The translations under genes and the position numbers were made by a program. From Anaerococcus vaginalis (lineage in GTDB: Bacteria > Bacillota > Clostridia > Tissierellales > Peptoniphilaceae), in the NCBI RefSeq assembly GCF_000307225.1, contig NZ_HE978616.1, positions 205,173 through 269,172 of the forward strand: a stretch of DNA of 64,000 nucleotides, read 5' to 3'. The notes under the pieces were generated by a model. That model did no database searches and had not been told where the DNA came from. It was given only the letters and a program-made list of their open reading frames with translations. This document shows positions 18,654 through 28,609 of this stretch, piece by piece (positions within the stretch are counted from its first letter, which is position 1; each line of letters opens with the position of its first letter).

Positions 18654-20721
18654 TAGAATCTTCAGAATCTTCGATTTCAATTCCTGATAATACTTCTTCT
18701 ATAGCAAATCCAATATTATTGTTTAAATCAGTGTCGCCAAAATCATTTTCTGATTCTTTCTTTTCAACTTTTCTTTTGGCTTTAACATTAGATTTGTTTT
18801 TATTTTCTTCAGAATTTCTTCTTGGTTTTCTTTCAGTTCTTTCTGGAGCTTCTTTTAAAGCTTTCATTGAAAGACCGATTTTTTCTTCTTCTGGGTCTAC
18901 ACTTAAAATCTTTACTTCTACTTCATCTCCAACGTTTAATTCATCTGATGGTTTTTCAACGTGATCCCATGAAATTTCAGAAACGTGAATTAGTCCTTCA
19001 ACTCCTTCGCTAACTTCTACAAAAGCACCAAAGTCAAGTAAATTTACAACTTTTCCTGTAACAATATCTCCTATTTCATGTTCATTTACAAATTGTGCAA
19101 ATGGTTTTTCAAGAAGTTGTTTTCTACCTAAAGAAATTCTATTTTTCTCTTTATTAAGTTTTAATATTTTTACTTCAATATCATCGCCAATGTTTAATAC
19201 ATCTCTTGGGTGTTCTACTCTTGTCCAAGCTATATCAGAAACATGAAGTAGTCCGTCAAGGCTTCCTATTTCTATAAAAGCACCAAAATCAGTTAATCTT
19301 GCAACTTTTCCTGTGATAACTTGTCCTTCTTCTAACTCATCCCATTGCTCATCAAGTTTTTCTTCTACTATATCTTTTCTTGATAAAACTAGACGATTTT
19401 TTCTTTCATCAATTGAAATGATTTTAAGATCCCAATTTTCTCCTACAAATTTTTTGAAATTTTTAACAAAATATGGTGCGATTTGGCTTGCTGGAATAAA
19501 TCCATTGATTCCCATAACTTTAGCTGTAAGACCACCTTTGTTTGCTCCAATTACACTACCTTCAACAGTTTGGTCGTTTTCATAAGCTTCTCTTAGGTTT
19601 TTCCAATTTTTCATTCCTTCTACTCTTCTAGTAGATAAAGCCACATTTCCTTCACCATCATCAAGTTTTATAACATAAACTTCAACTTCTTGACCAATTT
19701 CAAATTTTTCTTTTGGATTTTCTCTTTCTTCTTCGGTCATTTCGTCAAGTTTTACAATACCATCTGCACGATATTGAATATCTACAAAAACTTCATCATC
19801 TTTTACATCAATAATTGTTCCGCTAACAACATCTCTAGGGTATATTTTTTTCATACTGTCTTCAATGCTGTTCATTAATTCTTCATTTGTTAAATCATCC
19901 ATCCTAATAACTACCTCCTCGATAACCTGATCTGGTGTGGATGCACCAGCGATTACCCCTATTATATTAAAATTTGAGAGCTTTTGCAAAGGTAGATCTT
20001 TAACAGTTTCTATTCTTTGAACATTTTCACAATACTTTTGTGCTATTTGATAAAGTTTGTTTGTATTTGAACTATTAAAACCACCAACAACAATCATACA
20101 ATCGACTTCTTTTGAAAGGCTTTTACATGCTTCTTGCCTTAATTTTGTAGCATTGCAGATTGTATTTTCTATTACTACATCATCATTCGTCTTCTCTAAC
20201 TCATGAGCAATATTCTCAAAAAAATCAATTCTATTTGTTGTTTGACTAACAACATAAAGTTTTGACATATTTGTAATATTTTTTGCTTCAGTCTCATTCT
20301 TAATTATTATACCATTATTTACGTAAGATGCCATAGCTTTTATTTCGGGATGTTCTTTATCTCCAATAATTATTATCTTATATCCTTCATTTTCTTTTTC
20401 TTTTATTTTTTTGTATATATTTAAAAGAACTGGACAAGTTGCATCAATAACTTCATTGGAATTTTCTTTAAGATTTTCTTTTAATTTTTCATCTATTCCA
20501 TGGCTTCTTATTATTATTTGTGAATCTTCTAAATTTAAAGCTTTTTTCTCATCTATTACACCAACTCCTTTTTTTTCAAGCATTTCTACCTGGGTAGGAT
20601 TATGAACCAAAGGTCCTAGTGTGTAAGTTTTTATATTTTTTTCACTTGCTTTATTTGCAAGATTTACGCTTCTTCTAACTCCATTACAAAATCCAGAATT
20701 TTTTGCTACTATTATTTTCAT
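18643..20721 (-). CDS. ispH: IspH - ribosomal protein S1 fusion
   Basis: A 692-residue fusion. Residues 1 to about 285 are 4-hydroxy-3-methylbut-2-enyl diphosphate reductase, the last step of the MEP isoprenoid pathway. The three iron-sulfur cysteines are in GFCNGVRR, DATCPVL and NTICNATK, and the histidines in LVHNP and RSHG. From about 300 there are four S1 RNA-binding domains (for example VARLTDFGAFIEIGSLDGLLHVSDIAW and VVNLLDFGAFVEVSEGVEGLIHVSEISW), then a basic and acidic disordered tail. Such IspH-S1 fusions are known in Clostridia. It is the last gene of a long operon, 12 bases after plsC, with a terminator behind it. Confidence 0.95.
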   Translation of the reverse strand: MKIIVAKNSGFCNGVRRSVNLANKASEKNIKTYTLGPLVHNPTQVEMLEKKGVGVIDEKKALNLEDSQIIIRSHGIDEKLKENLKENSNEVIDATCPVLLNIYKKIKEKENEGYKIIIIGDKEHPEIKAMASYVNNGIIIKNETEAKNITNMSKLYVVSQTTNRIDFFENIAHELEKTNDDVVIENTICNATKLRQEACKSLSKEVDCMIVVGGFNSSNTNKLYQIAQKYCENVQRIETVKDLPLQKLSNFNIIGVIAGASTPDQVIEEVVIRMDDLTNEELMNSIEDSMKKIYPRDVVSGTIIDVKDDEVFVDIQYRADGIVKLDEMTEEERENPKEKFEIGQEVEVYVIKLDDGEGNVALSTRRVEGMKNWKNLREAYENDQTVEGSVIGANKGGLTAKVMGINGFIPASQIAPYFVKNFKKFVGENWDLKIISIDERKNRLVLSRKDIVEEKLDEQWDELEEGQVITGKVARLTDFGAFIEIGSLDGLLHVSDIAWTRVEHPRDVLNIGDDIEVKILKLNKEKNRISLGRKQLLEKPFAQFVNEHEIGDIVTGKVVNLLDFGAFVEVSEGVEGLIHVSEISWDHVEKPSDELNVGDEVEVKILSVDPEEEKIGLSMKALKEAPERTERKPRRNSEENKNKSNVKAKRKVEKKESENDFGDTDLNNNIGFAIEEVLSGIEIEDSEDSIEE

Positions 20722-20733
20722 CTTAAACCTTTC

Positions 20734-21312
20734 TTAGAATTTATGGTTTTCATACATCTTATCATAAGTTTCATCCATTATTTTCTCCATCGCTTCTTTT
20801 GATTTTAACTCTTTAAAATTTTCAATTTTAACAGGATTTTTTATATATAAATCTGTTTTAAAAAAAGGTTTATAGGAAGATATAATTTCTATGGTTAGTA
20901 TATCTGTTTTAGATTTAAGAGCAATATATCCAGCTCCATCTTTTATATTTTCCCTTTTTACTTCTTTTACTCTAGTTCCTTCTGGAAATATTCCCAAAAT
21001 TTTTCCTGATTTTATAATTTTTATAGAATCTCTTAAAACAGATAAATCTTTTCCATCTCTTTGAGCTGGAATTGCCTTTAAAGAGTCTAAAATGTTTTTC
21101 AATACAGGTATTTCGAACAATTCTTTTTTGGCGATAAAGTGTATTTGCCTATTTAATGCCAAGGATATAAAAACTGGATCAAGCATAGATTTATGGTTTG
21201 CACATACAATATATTTTTCATCTTTTGGAATATTTTCAAAACCGTGAACTCTAATTCTAAATAATGGTGTTGCAACTATCCTTAATAAAATATATATAAA
21301 TCTATAAAACAT
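20734..21312 (-). CDS. plsC: 1-acyl-sn-glycerol-3-phosphate acyltransferase
   Basis: Makes phosphatidic acid by acylating lysophosphatidate at the membrane. 192 residues. The catalytic HX4D motif is NHKSMLDPVF (near 40), the substrate motif GIFPEGTR (near 112-119) follows, and between them is FIAKKELFEIPVLKNIL. The N-terminus is hydrophobic and basic (FYRFIYILLRIVATPLF), suggesting membrane attachment. It overlaps cmk by 11 bases. The cmk-plsC-ispH-rpsA order is widely seen in Clostridia. Confidence 0.9.
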   Translation of the reverse strand: MFYRFIYILLRIVATPLFRIRVHGFENIPKDEKYIVCANHKSMLDPVFISLALNRQIHFIAKKELFEIPVLKNILDSLKAIPAQRDGKDLSVLRDSIKIIKSGKILGIFPEGTRVKEVKRENIKDGAGYIALKSKTDILTIEIISSYKPFFKTDLYIKNPVKIENFKELKSKEAMEKIMDETYDKMYENHKF

Positions 21313-21952
21313 CTTCTTTATCCATTCTTGCTAAAATCACATCTATTGTTTGATCTATTGTAAGATTTGATGAATCTATTTCTATTGCATCTTTTGCTTT
21401 TTTTAATGGAGAAATTTTTCTGTGAGAATCTATATAATCTCTTTTTTCTATGTCTTTTTGAATTTCTTCTAAAGACTTATCAATTTCATTTTGGTCAAAA
21501 CGTCTTTTTGCTCTAACTTCACTTGATGCTGTTAGAAAAAATTTATATTTAGCATCTGGAAAAACTACTGTTCCTATATCTCTACCATCAAGAATTATAG
21601 ATTTATTTTTCGAAATATTTCTTTGCATTTCCACCAAATATTGTCTAACTTTTGATATTGATGAAACCCAAGATACATTTTCTGTTACAATTTTATTTCT
21701 AATTTCCTTGCTTACATCTTTTCCATTTAAAAATACCCTATCTCCTTTTATGTCTATATTAATTTTTTTAAGAAGATCAAGGTCAATTTCATTTTCATTT
21801 TTAATATTATTTTCCAAAAAATATAGGGTTAAGGCCCTATACATAGAACCTGTATTTAGGTATGAAATTTTTAACTTGTTTGCTAAAATATTTGCTATTG
21901 TGCTTTTTCCTGATCCACTTGGACCATCTAAAGCTATAATAAAATTACTCAT
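21302..21952 (-). CDS. cmk: (d)CMP kinase
   Basis: Phosphorylates CMP and dCMP. 216 residues. P-loop IALDGPSGSGKSTIANILA (residues 5-23), NTGSMYRALTLYFL (near 36), the CMP-binding segment LDGRDIGTVVFPDAKYKFFLTAS (near 125) with RAKRR, and KRDYIDSHRKISPLKKAKDAIEIDSS near the C-terminus. It overlaps the end of baiN by 8 bases and plsC by 11, so translation is coupled. No anomaly. Confidence 0.95.
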   Translation of the reverse strand: MSNFIIALDGPSGSGKSTIANILANKLKISYLNTGSMYRALTLYFLENNIKNENEIDLDLLKKINIDIKGDRVFLNGKDVSKEIRNKIVTENVSWVSSISKVRQYLVEMQRNISKNKSIILDGRDIGTVVFPDAKYKFFLTASSEVRAKRRFDQNEIDKSLEEIQKDIEKRDYIDSHRKISPLKKAKDAIEIDSSNLTIDQTIDVILARMDKEDVL

Positions 21953-23164
21953 AAATTCTCCTTAAATCTTTTGCACAGGCAAAGGCTTGTGAAAATGCTA
22001 TTTGTAAATTGTATCCTCCTGTAAGACAATCAACATCTGTAACTTCTCCTACAAAATAAAGTCCTGAGATTTTTTTAGACTCCATATTTTTTGGATTAAG
22101 CTCTTTGCAATCTATACCTCCAGAGGTGATAATTGCATTTTTAATTTTGCTAAGCCCCTTATATTCTAAATCAAAATGCTTAATTTTTTCAATTAAATTA
22201 TACCTTTGTTCTTTTGTGATTTGATTTGCTTTTGTATGATGATCTATTTTTGCTCTTTTTAGAACTACATCTACAAAAGCGTTTAAAAGCAATTTTTTTA
22301 AAATGTTTCCTATATCTTTGTTAGAATTATTTTCGAAATCTCTTATCAATCTATTGTCTAATTTTTCAAAATCAAGACTTGCTTTTAGGTCAATATAAAT
22401 ATTTTTTACCTTTTGTCTATTGATTAATGATGACATTGTTAATACTATTGGTCCAGTAATGAAATTTTTCCCAATAAGCATCTCACCAAACTCACTATAA
22501 CTTTTATTTGCACATTCTACATTTAAGCTTACATTTTTTAGAGAAATTCCATTTAATGAATCCAAATCCTTATCTGAAATTTTTATTGGACAAAGGGCTG
22601 GTCTTGGACTAATAAGCTTGTGAGAAAAATCTTTTGCAAACTTATATCCATCTCCACTTGAGCCTGTCAAAGGATATGAAAGTCCTCCTGTAGCTATAAC
22701 AAGCTTGTCAAATTCATAGATTTTTTTGTTTGTTTCTACTATAAATTTTTCCGAATCTTTTTTTATTTTTCTACATTTTCATTTAATTTTAAGTTTATTT
22801 TTTTCTCTTTTATTAATTTTTCAAATAATTTTATAACATCACTTGATTTTTCACTTTTTGGAAAAACCCTATCTCCCCTTTGAGTTGTGAGTTTTAAACC
22901 TTGATTTTCCAAATAATCCATAAGAGAAAAATTATCAAAATTTGTAAAGGAAGAATACATAAATTTTCTATTTACTAAGATGTTTTCTAAAAACTCATCA
23001 AAAAATTTAGCATTTGTAATATTACATCTTCCCTTGCCTGTTATAAATAATTTTTTCCCTATTTTTTCATTTTTTTCTATCAAGGTAATTTTATTTTTTT
23101 CATTTTTTGCATTTATAGCAGTAAAAATCCCACTAGCTCCTGCTCCAATTATTCCTATATCCAT
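21945..23164 (-). pseudogene. BaiN/RdsA-family (HI0933-like) flavoprotein, frameshifted
   Basis: Predicted FAD/NAD(P)-dependent oxidoreductase of the HI0933 group, about 406 residues if the frame is restored. The N-terminal frame has GIIGAGASGIFTAINA (FAD-binding), the family motif KKLFITGKGRCNITN (near 38) and RGDRVFPKSEKSSDV. The downstream frame has VIATGGLSYPLTGSSGDGYKFA and, at the end, GLYFVGEVTDVDCLTGGYNLQIAFSQA. The frame is lost at the five-T run 22766-22770; one more base would give VEKIKKDSEKF and join both parts. Reading frames otherwise look intact. Physiological substrate unknown; one family member acts on bile-acid intermediates. Confidence 0.82.
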
Positions 23165-23170
23165 ATTTTT

Positions 23171-23866
23171 CTATAAACTTTCTAAATATTCTAATTCTTT
23201 TTTGCTAAGTTTTTTATAATCTCCATCTTTTAAATCATAAAGGTCAATTTCTCCAATTTTAATTCTTTTAAGGTCTAAAACATTTACTCCAAAATATTTA
23301 AACATTCTCCTTACCTGCCTATTATAGCCTTGGTGGATTATAACTTTGTATATTATTTGATTTTCATTTATTAGAGAAATCTTTGCATTTGATGTTATTT
23401 CTTTTTCTGATAAGATAAGAGATTTTGAGAATTTTTCTTCTTGAATTTTCGATAATTTTTTATCTACTCTTACAAGATATGTTTTGTCAATTTCTTTACT
23501 TGGATGGATTATTTTATTAGTTATTTTTCCATCATTTGTAATTAGCATAAGTCCGTGGCTGTCTTTGTCGAGTCTTCCTGCACAAAAAAATCTCCCCTCA
23601 ATTTCAATTAAGTCATTTAGGTCTTTTTCGTTGTGAGGATCATAGTTTGATGAAATGTATCCAAGGGGTTTGTTTAATTTATAGTAAAACTTTTCTTGAA
23701 TTTTTAGAATTTCTCCATTTACTTTTACTTCATCATCTTTTTTAACTTGGTAGGATAAGTCATCTAGCCTTTTTCCATTAACAAAAACTAAGCCATTTTT
23801 TATATACTCTTCGCTTTTTCTTCTTGATGCAAGTCCTGTTTTTGCTATAAATTTATTAATCCTCAT
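23171..23866 (-). CDS. rluB: 23S rRNA pseudouridine synthase, RluB family
   Basis: RsuA/RluB/E/F-type enzyme, 231 residues. N-terminal S4 RNA-binding domain (MRINKFIAKTGLASRRKSEEYIKNGLVFVNG), linker, then the catalytic region with GRLDKDSHGLMLITNDG (catalytic aspartate near 98; the common form is GRLDxxTxGLLLLTNDG, here serine instead of threonine) and HQGYNRQVRRMFKYFG near 180. In Clostridia and Bacillus rluB follows scpAB as here; it overlaps scpB by 11 bases. RluB (U2605) is the best guess from this context; RsuA-type 16S activity cannot be excluded. Confidence 0.88.
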   Translation of the reverse strand: MRINKFIAKTGLASRRKSEEYIKNGLVFVNGKRLDDLSYQVKKDDEVKVNGEILKIQEKFYYKLNKPLGYISSNYDPHNEKDLNDLIEIEGRFFCAGRLDKDSHGLMLITNDGKITNKIIHPSKEIDKTYLVRVDKKLSKIQEEKFSKSLILSEKEITSNAKISLINENQIIYKVIIHQGYNRQVRRMFKYFGVNVLDLKRIKIGEIDLYDLKDGDYKKLSKKELEYLESL

Positions 23867-24392
23867 CTAAATTTCCTGCTATTTCATCATCTATTTTTGG
23901 CAATTGGCTAAGATCTGAAATATTAAAATATTTTAAAAACAAATCTGTCGTTACATAAATTATGGGTTTTCCAATCTTATCCAATCTACCATTTTCTCTT
24001 ATCAATTTTTTATCTAAAAGCGAGTCTATTGTTGATTGGGATTTTACTCCTCTTATTTTATCTATTTCTGCTCTTGTAATTGGTTGCTTGTATGCTATTA
24101 TTGATAGGGTTTCTAGGGATGAATTTGATAAGTTTTTTTCGGATTTTTTTATTATGTTTGAAATGTATTTTTCATGATCGGGTCTAGTTGCAAATTGGTA
24201 CTTATTTTCATATTTTTTTATTATAAGTCCGGATTCTTTGTTATTTCTTTCGTCCATCATTTCTTTTATTGCTTTTTTTATTTCTGATTTTTCAGCATCA
24301 AAAATAATTTTTCCCAAATCGTTAATATCAATGGCTTCTCCCCAAATATATAAAATTTCTTCAATAATTCCCTTTAAATAATTGTTATTCAT
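23856..24392 (-). CDS. scpB: segregation and condensation protein B
   Basis: Subunit of the SMC-ScpAB condensin complex. 178 residues with two winged-helix domains. Recognisable are the start NYLKGIIEEILYIWGEAIDINDLGKII, KYENKYQFATRPDHEKYI, the block LSNSSLETLSIIAYKQPITRAEIDKIRGVKS (near 90-125, strongly conserved), and ENGRLDKIGKPIIYVTTDLFLKYFNI. It overlaps scpA by 8 bases, as is usual for this pair. The smc gene itself is not in the window. Confidence 0.94.
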   Translation of the reverse strand: MNNNYLKGIIEEILYIWGEAIDINDLGKIIFDAEKSEIKKAIKEMMDERNNKESGLIIKKYENKYQFATRPDHEKYISNIIKKSEKNLSNSSLETLSIIAYKQPITRAEIDKIRGVKSQSTIDSLLDKKLIRENGRLDKIGKPIIYVTTDLFLKYFNISDLSQLPKIDDEIAGNLDED

Positions 24393-25101
24393 CCTTTTCC
24401 CTTTTTAATATAAAAAATTCATTTATATTTTCTTCTTCTAAGTATATTTCCTTTAGTCTAACAAGCTCAAGTAGGGCTAAAAATGTACCAATACAAGCAG
24501 ATTTTGATTTTATTTCATCTGTTATTTTACTTAGCCTTATTGATTTTGTAAATTTTAAAGTATTTCTAATTTTTTTAATATAATCATTGACATCAAGTCT
24601 TTTTATAGACTTAATTATATCTGGCCTTTCTACTTTTTCATTTTTGTAGGCTTTAAGTAACTTTGTAAATTCATTTTTTAAAATATTTACATCTTTTGAA
24701 ATTATTTCATCTTCGCTTTTATATTGTGATAAGTCTTCTTGGTATTTTGTAAAATATGATTTTGCTTCATTTTCTAAAATTTTCAAATCATCTTCTACGC
24801 TTTTGATTTTTTTATATTCTATTAGATAGGAAATAAAATCTTCTTCTATCGTATCATCCTCGTTTTTTGGCATTAATTTGCTGGATTTTATATACAACAA
24901 AATAGAAGATATATAAATAAACTCACTTAATTGACCAAGAGGGATATCCATTTCATTGATAGCCTCCATATAAGGGCTTGTTATATCTTCTATTTTTATG
25001 TCATAAATATCTACTTTTTGTTTTTCAATAAGTTTTAACAAAACATCAAAAGGTCCTGTGTAAACTTCCAAATCAATATTTAAACTGTTATTTTTCATCA
25101 A
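24385..25101 (-). CDS. scpA: segregation and condensation protein A
   Basis: Kleisin subunit of the SMC complex, 238 residues. N-terminal EVYTGPFDVLLKLIEKQKVDIYDIKIEDITSPYMEAI (residues 12-48) is the SMC-neck-binding domain; the central SEFIYISSILLYIKSSKLMPK is typical; the C-terminal winged helix has TFLALLELVRLKEIYLEEE. Overlaps nudF by 14 bases upstream and scpB by 8 downstream. Either of two adjacent methionines could be the start. Confidence 0.94.
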   Translation of the reverse strand: MMKNNSLNIDLEVYTGPFDVLLKLIEKQKVDIYDIKIEDITSPYMEAINEMDIPLGQLSEFIYISSILLYIKSSKLMPKNEDDTIEEDFISYLIEYKKIKSVEDDLKILENEAKSYFTKYQEDLSQYKSEDEIISKDVNILKNEFTKLLKAYKNEKVERPDIIKSIKRLDVNDYIKKIRNTLKFTKSIRLSKITDEIKSKSACIGTFLALLELVRLKEIYLEEENINEFFILKREKDE

Positions 25102-25627
25102 TCAATCTTTTTGCATACATTACAGCTATTATAGTTTTAGCGTCTGTAATTTCTCCATTTATAACCATATTATAAACATCTTCTATTTTAAATGATTTTG
25201 TTTCTAAAAATTCATCTTCATCTTCTTCTAATTTTGATTCTTCCAAATCTTTTGCTAAAAAGAAAGACAATTTATCATTTGTAAAACCAGGAGATGCGTG
25301 CATATCAAATAGATATTCAATGTCTAAAGGCTTAAAACCAATTTCTTCTTGCAATTCTCTTTTTGCAGTTTCAATAGGTTTTTCATTTGCTTCTACAAGA
25401 CCTGCTGGAATTTCTAGGGTAAATTCATCTATGGCTTTTCTGTATTGGCGAACTAAATAAATAGAATCTTCGCCATCAAAAGCAATAATTCCTACTCCTT
25501 TCATATGGTCAACTATTTCTCTTTTTGAATATTTTTTATCGGGCATTTCCACTGTTTCTACTCTCAATGAAAGAATTTTACCCTCATAAATATTGTCAAC
25601 TTTTATCGTTTTTTCATAATTATCCAT
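25088..25627 (-). CDS. nudF: NUDIX hydrolase, ADP-ribose pyrophosphatase type
   Basis: 179 residues. The Nudix box runs GLVEANEKPIETAKRELQEEIGF (near 96-118), with REL and EEIG residues for metal binding. The N-terminal strand NIYEGKILSLRVETVEMPD and the segment VRQYRKAIDEFTLEIPAG are typical of ADP-ribose pyrophosphatases. It lies one base downstream of recN and overlaps scpA, so it is part of the long housekeeping operon. ADP-ribose is the likely substrate by family; other nucleoside diphosphate sugars are possible. Confidence 0.88.
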   Translation of the reverse strand: MDNYEKTIKVDNIYEGKILSLRVETVEMPDKKYSKREIVDHMKGVGIIAFDGEDSIYLVRQYRKAIDEFTLEIPAGLVEANEKPIETAKRELQEEIGFKPLDIEYLFDMHASPGFTNDKLSFFLAKDLEESKLEEDEDEFLETKSFKIEDVYNMVINGEITDAKTIIAVMYAKRLIDEK

Positions 25628-25628
25628 A

Positions 25629-27317
25629 TTATTTTCCTTTTCTTAAATCTTTAGCCATATCAATCATTTCTTTTGCAGATTCCATAGTTTTATCAGTTAT
25701 ATCAACTCCTGCTAAAAGTCTGGCTATTTCCTTTGTCCTATCTTTTCCTTTTATATTTGTTGATTTTGATATTGTAAGATCTTTTTCATCATATTTTTCT
25801 ATAAGTATCTGGTTTGTTGATAAAGATGCAATTTGTGGAAGATGGCTTATGGCAAGAATTTGCCTTTCTTTTGATAAATCTAGGATTTTTTCTCCAACAA
25901 TTTGTGCTGTTCTACCACTAATTCCTTGATCAATTTCATCAAATATCATAGCATCTATTTTGTCATAATCTGCAAATATTTTTTTAAATGATAGGACAAT
26001 TCTTGAAATTTCTCCACCAGAAGCTGTTTTTGATAAAGATTTTAAATCTTCACCCTTATTAGTTTTTATTAAAAAATCTATATCATCAATTCCACTCGAA
26101 TCTATATTTTTTCTATTAAATAAAACTTTAAAATCTCCATTAATAATATTTAATGATTGAATTTCGCTTTTAATTTCTTTTTCAAGATTTTTTGACTTAT
26201 CTTTTCTTATTTTTGAAAGTTCTAAAGATTTTTTTTCGAGTTTATTATCAATTTCTTTGATATCTTTATCAATATTTTTTCTAAAACTTGAAATCTTATC
26301 TAATTCTTTCAATCTTAAAGATATTTTATCATAATATTTCAAAATATCTTCTATATTATTGCCATATTTTCTTTTTAAATCAAAAAGTTTTTGATTTATC
26401 ATCTCAAGCTCATAAAGTCTTTCAGGATTTTGATCAAGATTTTCCTTATAATTATCAAGTTCAGAATAAACTTCATTTGATAAGTCAATAAGGGTATATA
26501 TTTTATCATTTACTTCTTCTATGCTTTTATCAATTTCTGAAAATTCCGAAAGATTTGAGGATAAGCTTGCAAGAAGTGAGCTTATTGTTGGTTGATCATA
26601 ATTATATGATGAAATTAATTCTTCACTTTTTTCAATACTTTCCCTAAGCTCAGTTATAGAATTTAATTTTTTATATTCTTGATCTATTTCTTCTTCATCA
26701 ATATTTAAAAGATCAATTTGTTCAATATCGTCAAGTTGATAATTAATTAATTCTTTTTCTCTTGAAACTTCTTCATCGGTTAAATTAAACTCATCAAATT
26801 TTTTGAGCAAGGAATTTTTTTTATTGTATAGATTTTTAATATCTTCTTTTAATTTTATATCATCTTCATTTTTTTTGTAGGCATCAATAATATCAAGATA
26901 ATTTCCCTTATCCATAAATATATTAGAATCGCCTTGTTTATAAATATCTATAAGTAAAACTGAAATTTCTTTGACCAAAGAAAGATTAGCTACTCTTCCA
27001 TTAATCCTAATAGATGATGATTGTTGATTTATAGTTCTTGTAATTATAAGCTTATTATCATCAAAAGTTATGTCTTTATCTTCTAATTTTTTTATTGTCT
27101 TATCATCAAGAGCAAAAACTGCCTCTATAATAGTTTTGTCGTCAAATTTTCCAATTATTTCCTTATTTGCTCTTTTTCCCAAAACTATGTTTATAGCTTC
27201 TAGTATCAAACTTTTTCCAGAACCTGTTTCTCCAGATAAAACATTAAATCCACTATCGAAAAATATATGGTCTCTTTTGATAATAACTAAGTTATTTATA
27301 AATAACTCAGCTAACAC
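25629..27317 (-). CDS. recN: DNA repair protein RecN
   Basis: SMC-like ATPase acting early in double-strand break repair. 562 residues. Walker A VLSGETGSGKSLILEAINIVLG (near 28), long central coiled coil (about 150-375), then the ABC signature TASGGEISRIVLSFKKI (near 427) and Walker B AMIFDEIDQGISG (near 452), with ILAISHLPQIAS afterwards. It directly follows argR (stop and start almost touch), the common argR-recN pairing of Firmicutes. Intact, unlike several other repair genes in this window. Confidence 0.95.
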   Translation of the reverse strand: MLAELFINNLVIIKRDHIFFDSGFNVLSGETGSGKSLILEAINIVLGKRANKEIIGKFDDKTIIEAVFALDDKTIKKLEDKDITFDDNKLIITRTINQQSSSIRINGRVANLSLVKEISVLLIDIYKQGDSNIFMDKGNYLDIIDAYKKNEDDIKLKEDIKNLYNKKNSLLKKFDEFNLTDEEVSREKELINYQLDDIEQIDLLNIDEEEIDQEYKKLNSITELRESIEKSEELISSYNYDQPTISSLLASLSSNLSEFSEIDKSIEEVNDKIYTLIDLSNEVYSELDNYKENLDQNPERLYELEMINQKLFDLKRKYGNNIEDILKYYDKISLRLKELDKISSFRKNIDKDIKEIDNKLEKKSLELSKIRKDKSKNLEKEIKSEIQSLNIINGDFKVLFNRKNIDSSGIDDIDFLIKTNKGEDLKSLSKTASGGEISRIVLSFKKIFADYDKIDAMIFDEIDQGISGRTAQIVGEKILDLSKERQILAISHLPQIASLSTNQILIEKYDEKDLTISKSTNIKGKDRTKEIARLLAGVDITDKTMESAKEMIDMAKDLRKGK

Positions 27318-27770
27318 TTACTTCACCATACTTCTTAAAGTTTCTATCAAATCATCTACTTGATCAATATCTCTTGGTGTTATGAATATTGTATCAAGAC
27401 CTGTAACAATTCCCCCAATATTTTCAAGTTTTGCATTTGTAATAAATAAACCACAAACTGTAGCTGTATATGAAATTGTTTTGATCACAACTAATTGGTA
27501 AGATCTTTCAACTGAAAGTACAGATTCTTTAAATATTTTTTCCATTCTTTCATTTAATGAATCGTAAACTGTATCTATTACTGTATATTTGTATTCATAA
27601 TCATCAGTTTGAACTTTTGATATTCTAAGCTCTTTTATATCTCTTGATATTGTAGCTTGTGTTGCATCTACTCCTTGATTTTTTAATAAATTTGAAAGTT
27701 GGCTTTGTGTTTTTACTTCATTATTTTGAATAATATCTAAAATAAGTCTTTGTCTAGTATATTTTTTCAT
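27318..27770 (-). CDS. argR: arginine repressor ArgR/AhrC
   Basis: 150-residue transcription factor. N-terminal winged helix with NNEVKTQSQLSNLLKNQGVDATQATISRDIKELRISKV (residues 15-52; the SR in ISRDIKEL contacts DNA). The C-terminal arginine-binding hexamer domain ends with GGIVTGLDTIFITPRDIDQVDDLIETLRSM. It overlaps ispA by 4 bases. No arginine biosynthesis or deiminase genes are in the window, so its targets lie elsewhere. Confidence 0.93.
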   Translation of the reverse strand: MKKYTRQRLILDIIQNNEVKTQSQLSNLLKNQGVDATQATISRDIKELRISKVQTDDYEYKYTVIDTVYDSLNERMEKIFKESVLSVERSYQLVVIKTISYTATVCGLFITNAKLENIGGIVTGLDTIFITPRDIDQVDDLIETLRSMVK

Positions 27771-28609
27771 TTGATCCTCTCTGTTAAATAATCGATTAAA
27801 TAAATATGAAAATCATTTCTTTTAAAGTCTTTGATATTTTCTTTTGCTTTTTTATTAAAATCTAATAATAAATTTTTTGCCTCATCCATAGAAATACATG
27901 ATAAAATATTTAGTTCAATTTCATCATATTTGTCTAAAATATCATCTTGAAGTTGGAAAGAAAGCCCCAAATAATAAGCATAATTTTCAAGTTTTTTTAG
28001 CTTTTCTTCGTCAATGTCTGCATATAAGCCTGCCATCATTACACCAGCCATAAAAAGTCTTGCCGTCTTATTTTTATATACATCCAAAACATAAGCTAAA
28101 TCTATATTTTTATCTGCTTTTATATCAAAAACTTGTCCTTTTATCATTCCATCTTTTCCACAAGCCCTTGCTAAATATTTTCCAGATTTAAGAAAACGTT
28201 GGTCATATATACTCAAATCTAGTACGTTTTCAAAAGCAAAGGACAAAAGACTATCACCTACTAAAATTGCTAAGTCTTCTCCGTATTTTTTGTGGACTGT
28301 AAGTTTTCCTCTCCTATAATCATCGTTATCCATACAAGGCATATCATCATGAACCAAAGAATAAGCATGAACCATTTCAAGAGATAAAGATAGATCAATT
28401 ATTTTTTCATCAATTGCATCTTCTCCCAAAAGCATTTTTATTGTTTCAATAAAAACCACTGGTCTTATTCTTTTTCCAGAATCACTCGCATAAATCAAGG
28501 CTTCGCTTAAAGGATTTTCATCTCTAAATTTTTCTTTCATAGCCTTGTCGATGATTTTTTTATCATTAATTAAAATTTCATCAAATTTTTCTTTATTCAT
28601 TTTCGTCAT
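27767..28609 (-). CDS. ispA: polyprenyl synthetase (farnesyl/geranyl diphosphate synthase)
   Basis: Condenses isopentenyl diphosphate with allylic diphosphates. 280 residues. First aspartate-rich motif LVHDDMPCMDNDDYRRGK (near 82-99) with the two-residue insertion typical of bacterial short-chain synthases; FQLQDDILD is the second aspartate-rich motif (near 218); SGKRIRPV and GKDGMIKGQVFDI are also present. Slightly shorter than the usual 290-300. Two start codons are possible (28609 or 28600), neither with a strong ribosome site. It follows xseB with overlap, in the classic xseA-xseB-ispA order. Functionally linked to ispH further down the operon. Confidence 0.92.
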   Translation of the reverse strand: MTKMNKEKFDEILINDKKIIDKAMKEKFRDENPLSEALIYASDSGKRIRPVVFIETIKMLLGEDAIDEKIIDLSLSLEMVHAYSLVHDDMPCMDNDDYRRGKLTVHKKYGEDLAILVGDSLLSFAFENVLDLSIYDQRFLKSGKYLARACGKDGMIKGQVFDIKADKNIDLAYVLDVYKNKTARLFMAGVMMAGLYADIDEEKLKKLENYAYYLGLSFQLQDDILDKYDEIELNILSCISMDEAKNLLLDFNKKAKENIKDFKRNDFHIYLIDYLTERIK